In this document: positions 1-8,054 of the stretch, piece after piece
Position numbering within the stretch: position 1 is the first letter of the stretch
Layout of the letters: each line of letters starts with the position of its first letter
Assembly: GCA_028713895.1 (NCBI GenBank)
Contig: JAQTNH010000001.1
Coordinates: 93,847 to 157,049, forward strand
Length of the DNA: 63,203 nucleotides
Reading direction: 5' to 3'
Source: Candidatus Nanoarchaeia archaeon
GTDB lineage: Archaea > Nanobdellota > Nanobdellia > CSSed11-243R1
Position numbers and translations under genes: made by a program
The notes under the pieces: generated by a model
Told to the model about the DNA's origin: nothing
Seen by the model: only the letters and a program-made list of their open reading frames with translations
Databases searched by the model: none

Positions 1-14
1 AAGAATGTTGAATT

Positions 15-2933
15 ATGGCAGATGTAGGCAGGAAACCGCTGATTCCATACAACTTTTTTGAGAAACACCGCAACATGCCGTATGAGTGGGCAAAAAGCGT
101 GCTTGAGAAAAAGTATTATGTTGACATAAGCCGCGAAACTTATTATCTATGTATGGCTAAGTATAATGTAATTAACGCAGGCAGAGGAAGGAAACCGCTT
201 GTTCCTGATGTTTATTTTGTGATGCACCATGATATTTCTGACCCTGAGGAGATGGCAAGAGTGCTTGCTTCAGAACACCACAAGGGCTGCGATGCTGCTT
301 ATGCACAAAAGCGCATACTTGAACTCAGGCTCACTGCGAAAAGAGCCAGACGCCCCTTACTTGTAGAAGACTCATACTTCCTTAAAAATAAGGGCATTAC
401 TGACCCAGAAAAAATGGCAGAAACAATAAAAGAGAAGTATGGCATTGACTGCAAGCCGTATTACGCAAAAAAAAGAATGGGCGTGCTTGGGATTAAAATT
501 GTCCGAGGGCAGGCAGCTGTGATGCAAAAAAGAGCAGAGCTTGTTCTTGAAGTCCTGTTAAAGGAGCCTTCTCTTAGCAATGCAAATCTTGCAGCTGCAA
601 TTGAAAAGGACTATGATGTCAGATTAGAACCCTGCCAGGTAAGCTACATAATAAAAAAGCTGGGCAAAGAGGGAAAGATTGACCTGTCAGAAATAAGAGA
701 GTCGCAAAGAAGCAGGGGACTGCAGATACCTAACAAATTCTTTGAGGAGAACCCGAACCTGGATTTTGAAGCTGCAGCCCCGATATTAAAGGAAAGATAT
801 GGCATAGATGAGTTAGAAAGTGGTTATTATGGCAGGGCGCGAAGAAAACTGATGGGGACAATACCTGGCATGAAGCCCCTGGTAGGACGCCGCAAGTCAA
901 AAATCCCAGATGCATTCTTTGTCAAATATCCCAATCTGCGCTTTAATGACGCTGAAAAGGTACTGAAAGATGAATACAGTGTTCCCAATGTAACAAAATT
1001 TTGTTATTACGGGCAAAGAGACAAATTGCGAAGTAAAATTCCTGCAATAACAAACCTGCATCCCACAACAGTAAAACCCAAGATACCTGAAGAATTCTTC
1101 AGAGAGAACCCGAACCTGGATTTTGATGATGCAGCGCCTTTGATAAAGGAGAAATACGGGATTAAAATTGAAAAGAGCGCATATCGTTTAAGAAGACGCA
1201 TGCTAAAAGGGAAGATACCCGGGATGATTGATATTAGGGGCTGTTCGAAACCGCGCATACCCAGGGAATTCTTTGAGAAGCATCCAAACCTTCGTTTTGA
1301 AGAAGCGGCAGGGATACTTGAAAACGAATACGGAATAAAAGGGATAACAAAGGGCTCTTATAAGGAAAGAAGAAAATACCTCAAACCAGACATCCCTGCA
1401 ATGAAAAATCTTAATACGATTATGATTCCAACTGAATTTTTCATCAAACATCCAAATGCCCTGTATGACGAAGCATTAAACCTGCTCAATGAGGAGTTAG
1501 GCATTGCAAAAATATCCCGAATGTCTTATTATAACAAAAGAAATGCCCTAAAAGGGACAGTGCCGGGGATTGGAGCTTTGGACCATAGAACTGAGCGAAA
1601 ATCGCTGATACCTGATGAATTCTTTTTAAAACATCCGAATTTATTATTTGAAGAAGCTGAAAAAGTACTGGAACAGGAGTATAATCTCTGTGGAATAACA
1701 AGGGGCTGCTATTACCAGCGAAGGAGAGTATTACGAAGTAAAATACCTACAATAACCGAGCTGCATCCAGCAAAAAAGAAACCGCTGATACCTGATGAGT
1801 TCTTCAGAGAGAACCCTAACCTGGATTTTGATGATGCAGCGCCTTTGATAAAGGAGAAATACGGCATAGGCAAGTTAGACAGGGGTCTTTATTACAGGGT
1901 GCGAAGAAAACTGATGGGAACAATACCTGGAATGAAACGGATTGGCGAGTACAAGCCAAAAATTCCGGAGAAATTCTTCATAGAACATCCAAACCTGACT
2001 TTTGAGGAAGCTGAAAAAATCCTGAACGATGAATATGGCATAACTATCGAAAAGCAGATTTACAAAAACACCAGGAGCTACATGAAGAGAAACATCCCTG
2101 CCATTAAAAATTTACACACAGTGCAGAAGGAAAATCGCATAGCTGGTTTAATGCTGGAAGATGAGGTTAATAATCGCATTCCAAGGGATTTCTTCAAAAA
2201 AACAAAGATACTTTCCGTCAAGGAAGTCCAGGCGCTTGCAAAAAAACGCTTTGACGCAGACCTGTCTATTGATGAAATCCTTGCCAAGCGGCGCTTTAAA
2301 AGATGCGATAGCAGAGAGGACATTCCTAAAGATTTCTTCAAGCGAACAAGGGAGCTGGAGATTGACGATATCCAGAAACTTGCAAAAATCAATTATAATG
2401 TGGAAATTTCCGAAGAATACATTCTTCAGCGCATAGACGAACTGGAAAAGGAAAAAGAAAAACGAAGAAGCAGAAATGCGCCGGCAACCGGAAGCAGCAG
2501 GGGTAGATCCAGCCAAAGTTCAGTAATGAACAGGGTTGTTGATTATAACTGGCTGCCAAATCCCAAGGACATGGCAATTGCAATAATGAAGACTGTTGGA
2601 AAAAAGGAAGGCATGAGCGAAGAAGTGGCAAGGGAAAAGTCTGAGTTCATACTAAATTTTTTCGGATATTATTACATAATGGTTGACAACACTCTTACGC
2701 CCGCTCAAAGAGATGTATTCTACATGTTTGAGGATGCAGGGCTGCTGACCGCTGACAGGGAATATATTACGCTCTCAAAGGGCAAGGAGTGGAGAATCAA
2801 TTATTGGATACTAAACGTAAAAAATATACAGAAAGCTGTCATGGAACAAGAAGAGGGAGAAAAAAAGGAAGCAGAGAAGCCTCTTGAAGAAAAGGTCTAT
2901 GAAGACTTGCCTGTTGAAATCTGGGAAAGATAG
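15..2933 (+). CDS. Giant tandem-repeat (helix-turn-helix-like) protein with C-terminal DUF6015-like domain
   Basis: 972 residues. An in-frame TGA at 9-11 fixes the ATG at 15 as the earliest ATG. Residues 1-165 hold three diverged modules and 166-235 a winged-helix-like segment. Residues 236-719 hold eight modules of about 56-73 residues. Each reads IP-x2-FF, PNL-x-F, a helix ending in EYGI or KYGI, a YY-x2-RR helix, then IP-G/A-M. Two weaker modules (720-820) follow. Residues about 838-930 (N-W-L-P ... N-Y-W-I-L) resemble the archaeal DUF6015 family as I remember it. The two-helix pattern with a variable basic second helix suggests tandem DNA- or RNA-binding HTH units; that is inference. Modules at residues 355-412 and 589-646 share nearly identical DNA, which implies recent duplication or conversion. 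Function unknown. Confidence 0.85.
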   Translation: MADVGRKPLIPYNFFEKHRNMPYEWAKSVLEKKYYVDISRETYYLCMAKYNVINAGRGRKPLVPDVYFVMHHDISDPEEMARVLASEHHKGCDAAYAQKRILELRLTAKRARRPLLVEDSYFLKNKGITDPEKMAETIKEKYGIDCKPYYAKKRMGVLGIKIVRGQAAVMQKRAELVLEVLLKEPSLSNANLAAAIEKDYDVRLEPCQVSYIIKKLGKEGKIDLSEIRESQRSRGLQIPNKFFEENPNLDFEAAAPILKERYGIDELESGYYGRARRKLMGTIPGMKPLVGRRKSKIPDAFFVKYPNLRFNDAEKVLKDEYSVPNVTKFCYYGQRDKLRSKIPAITNLHPTTVKPKIPEEFFRENPNLDFDDAAPLIKEKYGIKIEKSAYRLRRRMLKGKIPGMIDIRGCSKPRIPREFFEKHPNLRFEEAAGILENEYGIKGITKGSYKERRKYLKPDIPAMKNLNTIMIPTEFFIKHPNALYDEALNLLNEELGIAKISRMSYYNKRNALKGTVPGIGALDHRTERKSLIPDEFFLKHPNLLFEEAEKVLEQEYNLCGITRGCYYQRRRVLRSKIPTITELHPAKKKPLIPDEFFRENPNLDFDDAAPLIKEKYGIGKLDRGLYYRVRRKLMGTIPGMKRIGEYKPKIPEKFFIEHPNLTFEEAEKILNDEYGITIEKQIYKNTRSYMKRNIPAIKNLHTVQKENRIAGLMLEDEVNNRIPRDFFKKTKILSVKEVQALAKKRFDADLSIDEILAKRRFKRCDSREDIPKDFFKRTRELEIDDIQKLAKINYNVEISEEYILQRIDELEKEKEKRRSRNAPATGSSRGRSSQSSVMNRVVDYNWLPNPKDMAIAIMKTVGKKEGMSEEVAREKSEFILNFFGYYYIMVDNTLTPAQRDVFYMFEDAGLLTADREYITLSKGKEWRINYWILNVKNIQKAVMEQEEGEKKEAEKPLEEKVYEDLPVEIWER

Positions 2934-2994
2934 GCTCATGTTGTCCTTTTAGGATTACGAAAGATTTAAAAGAAATACCATTTTCGTTCTATAA

Positions 2995-4554
2995 ATGAAA
3001 GAAGGATATAATGTCCCCAGAGGGAGGGGAAATAACCTAAGTTCTTATGAAATCACTGGTGAAGTTGAGACAATAATACAGCATGCTGTTGAAATAAACG
3101 GGCTAAAAGACATCAAATTTTATGTATGCCAGCCGGATACATATGACAGCCGGGTAATGGGGGCAGTGAAAAACAAATACAATTGTTTCCTGATTCATCC
3201 CAATGCCTTTGACATATTAGGCATCATAGTCAAGAAAAAGTGTGTTGATTTAGCATTGTTAAAGGATGAAATAGCCCCTTTTGTTAGCGGAGAGGCTAGC
3301 AGGGTTTTTGAAAAGACAATAGCCACTTTTCAGAGGATAGGCATCTGGGACAAAATCAAAAAGGACATCAGTGCAGTTGAGTTTGATGATTTCAAAAAAG
3401 AAGACGCTGGAAAATCATATCTTGAAAGGGTTATGGCTTATAATACAGGCAGGGTTCCAGCGAACGTTGCCCCCAGTTTTGAGGCGCGGAGATTTAATGC
3501 AGTTGAAGAGGGTGATTTCTGGGCTTTCCTGAGCTGCTGCGACAAAAACATAAAGGAAAACAACGTAAAACTAGATGACCTTGTTCTTGCGCTCCAGGAG
3601 AACAAGGGGTGGCAAAGAATCCTCAGCAGCGGTATACCCAAATCCGCTTCATTGAAGAACAAAAACTGGGAAATCGAAAATGAAAAAGCATACGTAGAAC
3701 GAATGGGCAAAAATGTTGCTGAACACGCATTATTTTTTGAAGATTTTCCTGACATTAGATTCAGCGGAAAATCAGCAGTAGAATGCGATTATCTTACCAA
3801 AGAAATACTCGATGCCGTTGAAAAACAGGGCATAACCATTGTCACAGAAGGAGTTTATGAGACCCTACAAAAGATGATTGAAACAAAGAGACTGGATTAT
3901 TCTGATGTGGGGGTAAAGAATAAACATTATCAAAAAACCATTAAGTTCTTGGACAAGATAGGGCTATTGAACAAGCTTCAGGAAAAATATGGTGCCAAGA
4001 CTGAACTTAAATCAGAACCTCCTGCGCATTCTCCAGATTCTCCTGGCACATGCCTGCTTGACGCAGGCCCGATAGCACAAGAGAAAGATGCTGTTCTTGC
4101 CGCTTATAATGCTGCGAAAGAAAATTTTACCAATAATCCCACAGACGAAAACAGAATGCAGTATTTCATAGCCTCACATGACATGGTGGCTAAAGTCTAC
4201 GGGCTGGTAAAAGAGATTGAAAAGAAAATCGGAACTAACCCGCCAAAAGAAAAGTATGATGTTAAAGAAAAAAGGAATCCTTTGTTAAACAGCCTTGAAG
4301 AACAGTTGAGCAAAGAAAAAGTTGGCATGGTTCTTGAGGTTCTGGATGCTATAAACGAGCATACCTCTGAAGGCTACAGATTACCAAAGGATATCCGCAG
4401 TTCTATGACAGACATGACAGCGCCCAACTTTAATCATGCCTGCAAGATTCTTGAGCAAGAAAAGGCAATAGACATAAAAGGGAACAGAAGAAACAAGATG
4501 GTAAAAATAAACCAGTATGGCATATCAGGTCTTTCTAGTTCAGAACAAAAATGA
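2995..4554 (+). CDS. Hypothetical protein, mostly helical
   Basis: 519 residues with no family I recognise. The sequence is soluble, charged and mainly helical. A Pro-rich linker near residue 340 separates an N-terminal region from a helical C-terminal part, and residues about 430-500 look like a winged-helix unit. An AT-rich promoter box (gatttaaaag, about 2964-2973) lies about 25 bases before the start region, so the message is probably nearly leaderless. The gene ends one base before eS27 on the opposite strand. Being next to the giant repeat protein on the same strand may be meaningful, but there is a separate promoter. Confidence 0.75.
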   Translation: MKEGYNVPRGRGNNLSSYEITGEVETIIQHAVEINGLKDIKFYVCQPDTYDSRVMGAVKNKYNCFLIHPNAFDILGIIVKKKCVDLALLKDEIAPFVSGEASRVFEKTIATFQRIGIWDKIKKDISAVEFDDFKKEDAGKSYLERVMAYNTGRVPANVAPSFEARRFNAVEEGDFWAFLSCCDKNIKENNVKLDDLVLALQENKGWQRILSSGIPKSASLKNKNWEIENEKAYVERMGKNVAEHALFFEDFPDIRFSGKSAVECDYLTKEILDAVEKQGITIVTEGVYETLQKMIETKRLDYSDVGVKNKHYQKTIKFLDKIGLLNKLQEKYGAKTELKSEPPAHSPDSPGTCLLDAGPIAQEKDAVLAAYNAAKENFTNNPTDENRMQYFIASHDMVAKVYGLVKEIEKKIGTNPPKEKYDVKEKRNPLLNSLEEQLSKEKVGMVLEVLDAINEHTSEGYRLPKDIRSSMTDMTAPNFNHACKILEQEKAIDIKGNRRNKMVKINQYGISGLSSSEQK

Positions 4555-4555
4555 T

Positions 4556-4744
4556 TTACTCAAGAACTTCTAATACGCGGCCCTTGAAATGCGTCTTTCC
4601 GCCTGTGGCTGCTGCGAGAACTGTGCCGCATACAAGGCATTTTACTTCAGAAGCTGCCTTGCCGAAGATTACCTGCTCATTCTTGCATTTTTTGCAGCGC
4701 ACTTTCACGAATTTGCTGTCTGGAGCCGGGAGTTGGACTTCCAT
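4556..4744 (-). CDS. rps27e: Small ribosomal subunit protein eS27
   Basis: 62 residues with the eS27 zinc ribbon: C-K-K-C near the front and C-L-V-C about 20 residues later, then the T-G-G-K motif. I chose the ATG at 4744, which gives the normal N-terminus (MEVQLPAP). The longer reading frame would overlap the eL44 stop. It is the last gene of the priS-GINS-eL44-eS27 string, one base after eL44. It is a structural component of the 30S subunit. Confidence 0.93.
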   Translation of the reverse strand: MEVQLPAPDSKFVKVRCKKCKNEQVIFGKAASEVKCLVCGTVLAAATGGKTHFKGRVLEVLE

Positions 4745-4745
4745 A

Positions 4746-5048
4746 TTATTCTTTTGCCTCCCATTCAATTTTCTTTGCGCGGAATCCTGATTTCTTAAGT
4801 GTTGATTTTTTGCAGGCTTTGCAGGTATACATGAGCGCGATTTTCTTGGTGGTCTTTATTCCAAACCTGCTTGATTTTTCCGGCTTTGGACGCGGGAATC
4901 CGCCATAACCCTGTGTTTTGCGCGTGAAGCGCCGCGCTCCATGCGTCAGCGCCCCTCTTTTCCTTCCGCCCTTGACCTGGCTAATCTTATGAGAAGTAAC
5001 TTTCTTGCATTTTGGGCAGTACCTGTTGGTTTCTTTTGGCAACTTCAT
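4746..5048 (-). CDS. rpl44e: Large ribosomal subunit protein eL44
   Basis: 100 residues of typical eL44 (formerly L44e): MKLPKETNRYCPKC start, basic centre with G-G-F-P-R-P-K-P, and a second C-x2-C (Y-T-C-K-A-C-K) completing the zinc site. It binds 23S rRNA near the E site in the family. It starts two bases after the GINS stop and is followed by eS27, so the three genes are probably co-transcribed. Confidence 0.95.
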   Translation of the reverse strand: MKLPKETNRYCPKCKKVTSHKISQVKGGRKRGALTHGARRFTRKTQGYGGFPRPKPEKSSRFGIKTTKKIALMYTCKACKKSTLKKSGFRAKKIEWEAKE

Positions 5049-5050
5049 GG

Positions 5051-5644
5051 TTATTCGTCTCCGACTACAATCTCAATAGCTTTTCCCTGCTTTATAAGTA
5101 TTTCGCCAACATCAACAGGCATATTTGCGATATCTTCCTTTGCAAAAGGGCCGTAAGTCTTGCTGTCTGTCCAGATAAATGAAGGCACCTCGTCAACAAA
5201 GCGCACCGCCTTCAGGTTCTCTTCCCCTTTTGCCAGCTCGACTTTTTCATTGCGGTTGAATTTCTCAAAGAAGCAGTCGCGCTTCTCTTTCAGGTTTTTA
5301 ATTGTCTGGTTGTACATCTCTTCTTCCTCCGGAAGCATGTTTTCTGTATTGTGCACGCGCGCGGCAACATTTGTTATCGCCTGCATTATTACCTTGCGCT
5401 GCCTGCGTGCGCATATATCATCAAGAATTTTTGTTATGTTGCCCAGTTCCATGTGCGCCTTTTCGTAAGCCTGCTGCGCAAATGTGTTGTCGCGGTCCTT
5501 GTTTTCCCCGATTAACTTTTTCTTTGTCAGGATGTATTCTTTCACTTTTTCAAAGAAATCTGGAGCTATCTGCTGCAGTGCCTTGTTGTTCCTCTCCGCG
5601 TTCTGGATTCTTCGCAGTTCTTCGTAGGATATCAAATCTGCCAT
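5051..5644 (-). CDS. Archaeal GINS complex subunit (Gins51/Gins15 type)
   Basis: 197 residues. A helical A domain (about 1-150, beginning MADLISYEELRR) is followed by a short beta-rich B domain (about 155-197: V-P-S-F-I-W-T-D, Y-G-P-F, I-L-I-K-Q-G-K-A). That order is typical of archaeal Gins51. GINS activates the MCM helicase at the fork. Its position directly downstream of the primase gene and upstream of eL44-eS27 matches replication-gene linkage seen in archaea. No second GINS gene is in the window, so it may form a homotetramer; that is inference. Confidence 0.85.
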   Translation of the reverse strand: MADLISYEELRRIQNAERNNKALQQIAPDFFEKVKEYILTKKKLIGENKDRDNTFAQQAYEKAHMELGNITKILDDICARRQRKVIMQAITNVAARVHNTENMLPEEEEMYNQTIKNLKEKRDCFFEKFNRNEKVELAKGEENLKAVRFVDEVPSFIWTDSKTYGPFAKEDIANMPVDVGEILIKQGKAIEIVVGDE

Positions 5645-5703
5645 TTATAGTACGCACCCTTATATGAAATTACAAAAAATCATGGCTTTAAATCATTTAT
5701 TAT

Positions 5704-5744
5704 CAGCCCTTTTGCTCATTGCATTCGCAAAGCGCTGGCGGAAA
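5704..5744 (+). repeat. C-C mismatch hairpin element, intergenic copy between primase and GINS
   Basis: Written on the plus strand, the left arm is CAGC-C-CTTT (5704-5712) and the right arm AAAG-C-GCTG (5729-5737), followed by GCGGAAA (5738-5744). Arms and tail match the tRNA-His intron base for base. The loop includes complementary TTGC/GCAA. It is a non-coding insertion in the 108-base gap between the priS stop and the GINS start. It is antisense to both genes as drawn here, and could fold in either orientation. Confidence 0.7.
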
Positions 5745-5752
5745 TTAATATA

Positions 5753-7027
5753 TCACTTCTTTTTTGCCGCTTTCATCCTGCGGAAGGGATAGACAACGGG
5801 GTTTTTGATGTTTGCGCAGAATGTGTCCGGCCTGCAGATGCCTATGTCTTTGTAGAAATTTTCGTTTGTACAGGCTGGAGGGAGGTACTTGTCCTTCAGC
5901 TTCCCGTGCCAGCCAAGCTGCCCGCGCACATAACCCTCGGCAAGGGGCTTCGGGTTCTTCTGGTTCCACTTGAGAACATCTGCTTCGATTGCTTCCCTGC
6001 CCCAGCCGCAGCTGCGCAGGAAATTTATCAGGATGAATAACGCCCGCTTGCGCCCCTCTTCCATGCCATTGTAAATGTTTTTTATGCAGGGCGGGAAGAA
6101 TTCTGCAGGAATCGCCTCTTTCGGCAGCTCGAACTCTTTTTTGATGATATCTTCGTTCTTTTCAAGCTGTTCCTTCATGTTCCAGTCAAAAGCCTCTATG
6201 AAGAGCTGGCGCGCCTCGTCCTTCTTGAATTTGTCAAGGTATCCGAGCTCTGTTGTAACATTCCTGGCATCTGCCATCTCTGGCTTGAAAGAGTCCAAAT
6301 CTTTTTTGCGGAGTGGGATTGAAATCTTCCAGGTTTTTTCATTGAAGACATACGGCATCCTCATGAGGTGCCTGCTTGAAATCGCGATTGTGTCTATCTC
6401 CAGGACTTTGTACGGGTCGAATTCCCCTTCTGCCACAAGCTCCTTGAACTGCTTTCCTGTGCGCCTGCAGATTTGCTTTATGTCCTCGAACTCAAGAATC
6501 TTGTCTGCAAGAGTCTGGCGTATCATCTGCTTGAGATAAGCTGCAATCATGCGCGCGCCTTCAGGAAACTGCAGGGCGGTCTGGGAGCCGTTTATCTCCC
6601 TGGGGAATGATTCAAATGGTATCCCTATATGGAACCCTGTGCCGCCTGAGAACTTTATTGAATAATTGCTGACTGAATGGAACTCAAGGGCATCGCAGAG
6701 AAGCTTTGCGCAGATTTTTGCGTATTCAACCTGCTTTGTGTCAATGTCAATTATGAAGTCCCAGCCTGTGCGGATGGTGTCAAGGTCCTTTTTGGTTTTT
6801 GCAGCTGCAAGGTTCATTGGATTTGACCAGCGCTCAAGAGAGGCATGGAACGAAGTCGCCCCTTTCTTTACAAGCTCGGCAATGTCTGCGTTATAGCTGA
6901 GCACATCAGGGCGCGCCCCAACCTTGTCATTGAAGCGGGCAACCACTTCGCGCTGCTTTGCAGCGGCAATAATCCTATCTTTTACGCTGTCGCTTGAGTA
7001 ATAGCGGATAATGTCTGAAAAAAGCAT
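5753..7027 (-). CDS. priS: Single-polypeptide DNA primase (PriS catalytic domain fused to PriL-type Fe-S domain)
   Basis: 424 residues. Residues 1 to about 290 are the archaeo-eukaryotic primase catalytic domain: D94-I-D96 metal ligands, S128-G-G-T-G-F-H134 nucleotide-binding motif, the third acidic residue near D212, then S-R-H-L-M-R-M-P-Y. Residues about 305-424 do not belong to ordinary PriS. They look like the PriL C-terminal Fe-S domain, with C314 (F-P-P-C), C386 (P-P-A-C), C398 and C404 and the N-P-V-V-Y ending. The PriL N-terminal domain is absent. Monomeric fused primases are known from Nanoarchaeum and other DPANN archaea. First gene before GINS; it makes RNA/DNA primers. Confidence 0.88.
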   Translation of the reverse strand: MLFSDIIRYYSSDSVKDRIIAAAKQREVVARFNDKVGARPDVLSYNADIAELVKKGATSFHASLERWSNPMNLAAAKTKKDLDTIRTGWDFIIDIDTKQVEYAKICAKLLCDALEFHSVSNYSIKFSGGTGFHIGIPFESFPREINGSQTALQFPEGARMIAAYLKQMIRQTLADKILEFEDIKQICRRTGKQFKELVAEGEFDPYKVLEIDTIAISSRHLMRMPYVFNEKTWKISIPLRKKDLDSFKPEMADARNVTTELGYLDKFKKDEARQLFIEAFDWNMKEQLEKNEDIIKKEFELPKEAIPAEFFPPCIKNIYNGMEEGRKRALFILINFLRSCGWGREAIEADVLKWNQKNPKPLAEGYVRGQLGWHGKLKDKYLPPACTNENFYKDIGICRPDTFCANIKNPVVYPFRRMKAAKKK

Positions 7028-7094
7028 ATGATAACTTTAGTGAGTAACATTTAATAAGGTTTACCAATTTAGAAAGTATAGGTGAGATTACAGG

Positions 7095-8012
7095 ATGGCT
7101 GTATTTGAAATTATTTTGCTTGTCTTGGCGGTTGCAGCAATAATATCCGCTGTTGATTTTGTTGCAAAGACAACCTCGAACATTACCCACTCGCTCGGAA
7201 TACCTGAATACCTTGCAAGCACAATAATAATCTCCTTTGTTGTCGTGGTTCCTTTGTTCGTGGTCATGCAGATAACAAATGTGTATGATGTGCCTGTGTT
7301 CGGGCTTTCAACTGCCCTTGGATTCACGCTCGCTTTAATCACGCTGGTGATGGGGATTTTCCTGATAAAAAATGAGCTGCCTGTTGAGTACGAAGGATAC
7401 AGGAATGCAACTTTTATGTGGGCGGCTGCACTGCTGCTTTTCATTGTTTCTTTTGACAAGTTCATAGACAGGATGGATGCCGTGTTCCTCTTGATTTTGT
7501 TTGTGTTTTATACAATCTACATAATTTACAGGACAGAAAAGTCAAAGGAATATGTTTACCTCAAGCAGGTTGTTTTCAACAGGCTGCTGTACCCGGTTTC
7601 AATAGTTGCGATACTGATATGCTCGTGGGTTATTGTTTACAGCAGCCTTAATCTTGGGCTGCAATTCAATATCCCGCTTGAAAAAGCCGGGTTCATAGTG
7701 CTGGGGCTGATATTTGCAATCCCCATGTTTGATATAATACCGTCCAGCTTCCGCAGTTCGCGGCTTACATTTGACAACATAATCGGGAGCGTTATCGTGT
7801 GCATGACGCTGGTTCCGGCTGCAGCCGCACTAATAAGCCCTGTGCCCCTGACTCTCGGGGGGGATTTGACGCTGGTTCCATTCCTGCTGCTTAATGTTGT
7901 AACGCTTATTTTTGCGCTGTCCACACGATTGACTTATTCGCTGCACAAGAAGATGGGAATATTTTTGATTGCCCTGTATGTGCTCTCGCTGGCATACATG
8001 TTTATCCGTTAG
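7095..8012 (+). CDS. CaCA-superfamily-like membrane protein with lost acidic motif residues
   Basis: 305 residues with about ten hydrophobic segments in two related halves, the layout of sodium/calcium exchangers. The first alpha-repeat region is L-G-I-P-E-Y-L-A-S followed by F-V-V-V-V-P-L-F-V-V. The second is F-A-I-P-M-F-D-I followed by D-N-I-I-G-S-V-I-V. The Pro of the usual G-T-S-L-P-E motif is kept in both halves, but its Glu is not. Transport activity or substrate may therefore differ. AGGTGAG precedes the ATG. It is divergent from the primase gene and convergent with purM. Confidence 0.55.
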   Translation: MAVFEIILLVLAVAAIISAVDFVAKTTSNITHSLGIPEYLASTIIISFVVVVPLFVVMQITNVYDVPVFGLSTALGFTLALITLVMGIFLIKNELPVEYEGYRNATFMWAAALLLFIVSFDKFIDRMDAVFLLILFVFYTIYIIYRTEKSKEYVYLKQVVFNRLLYPVSIVAILICSWVIVYSSLNLGLQFNIPLEKAGFIVLGLIFAIPMFDIIPSSFRSSRLTFDNIIGSVIVCMTLVPAAAALISPVPLTLGGDLTLVPFLLLNVVTLIFALSTRLTYSLHKKMGIFLIALYVLSLAYMFIR

Positions 8013-8054
8013 CCTTCAGCCTGATTCTGCCCAGGCGGATGCGTTAAATTTTCA

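Noticed and set aside
720-2171. Regular repeats in DNA that could suggest a repeat array such as CRISPR
   Set aside because: The period is about 175 bases, follows codons and keeps an open frame; it is protein-level repetition.
8013-8045. GCCTG...CAGGC hairpin followed by GGAT between the exchanger and purM, considered as another element copy
   Set aside because: No facing Cs, no CTTT/AAAG and no GGGAAA tail; more likely a terminator between convergent genes.
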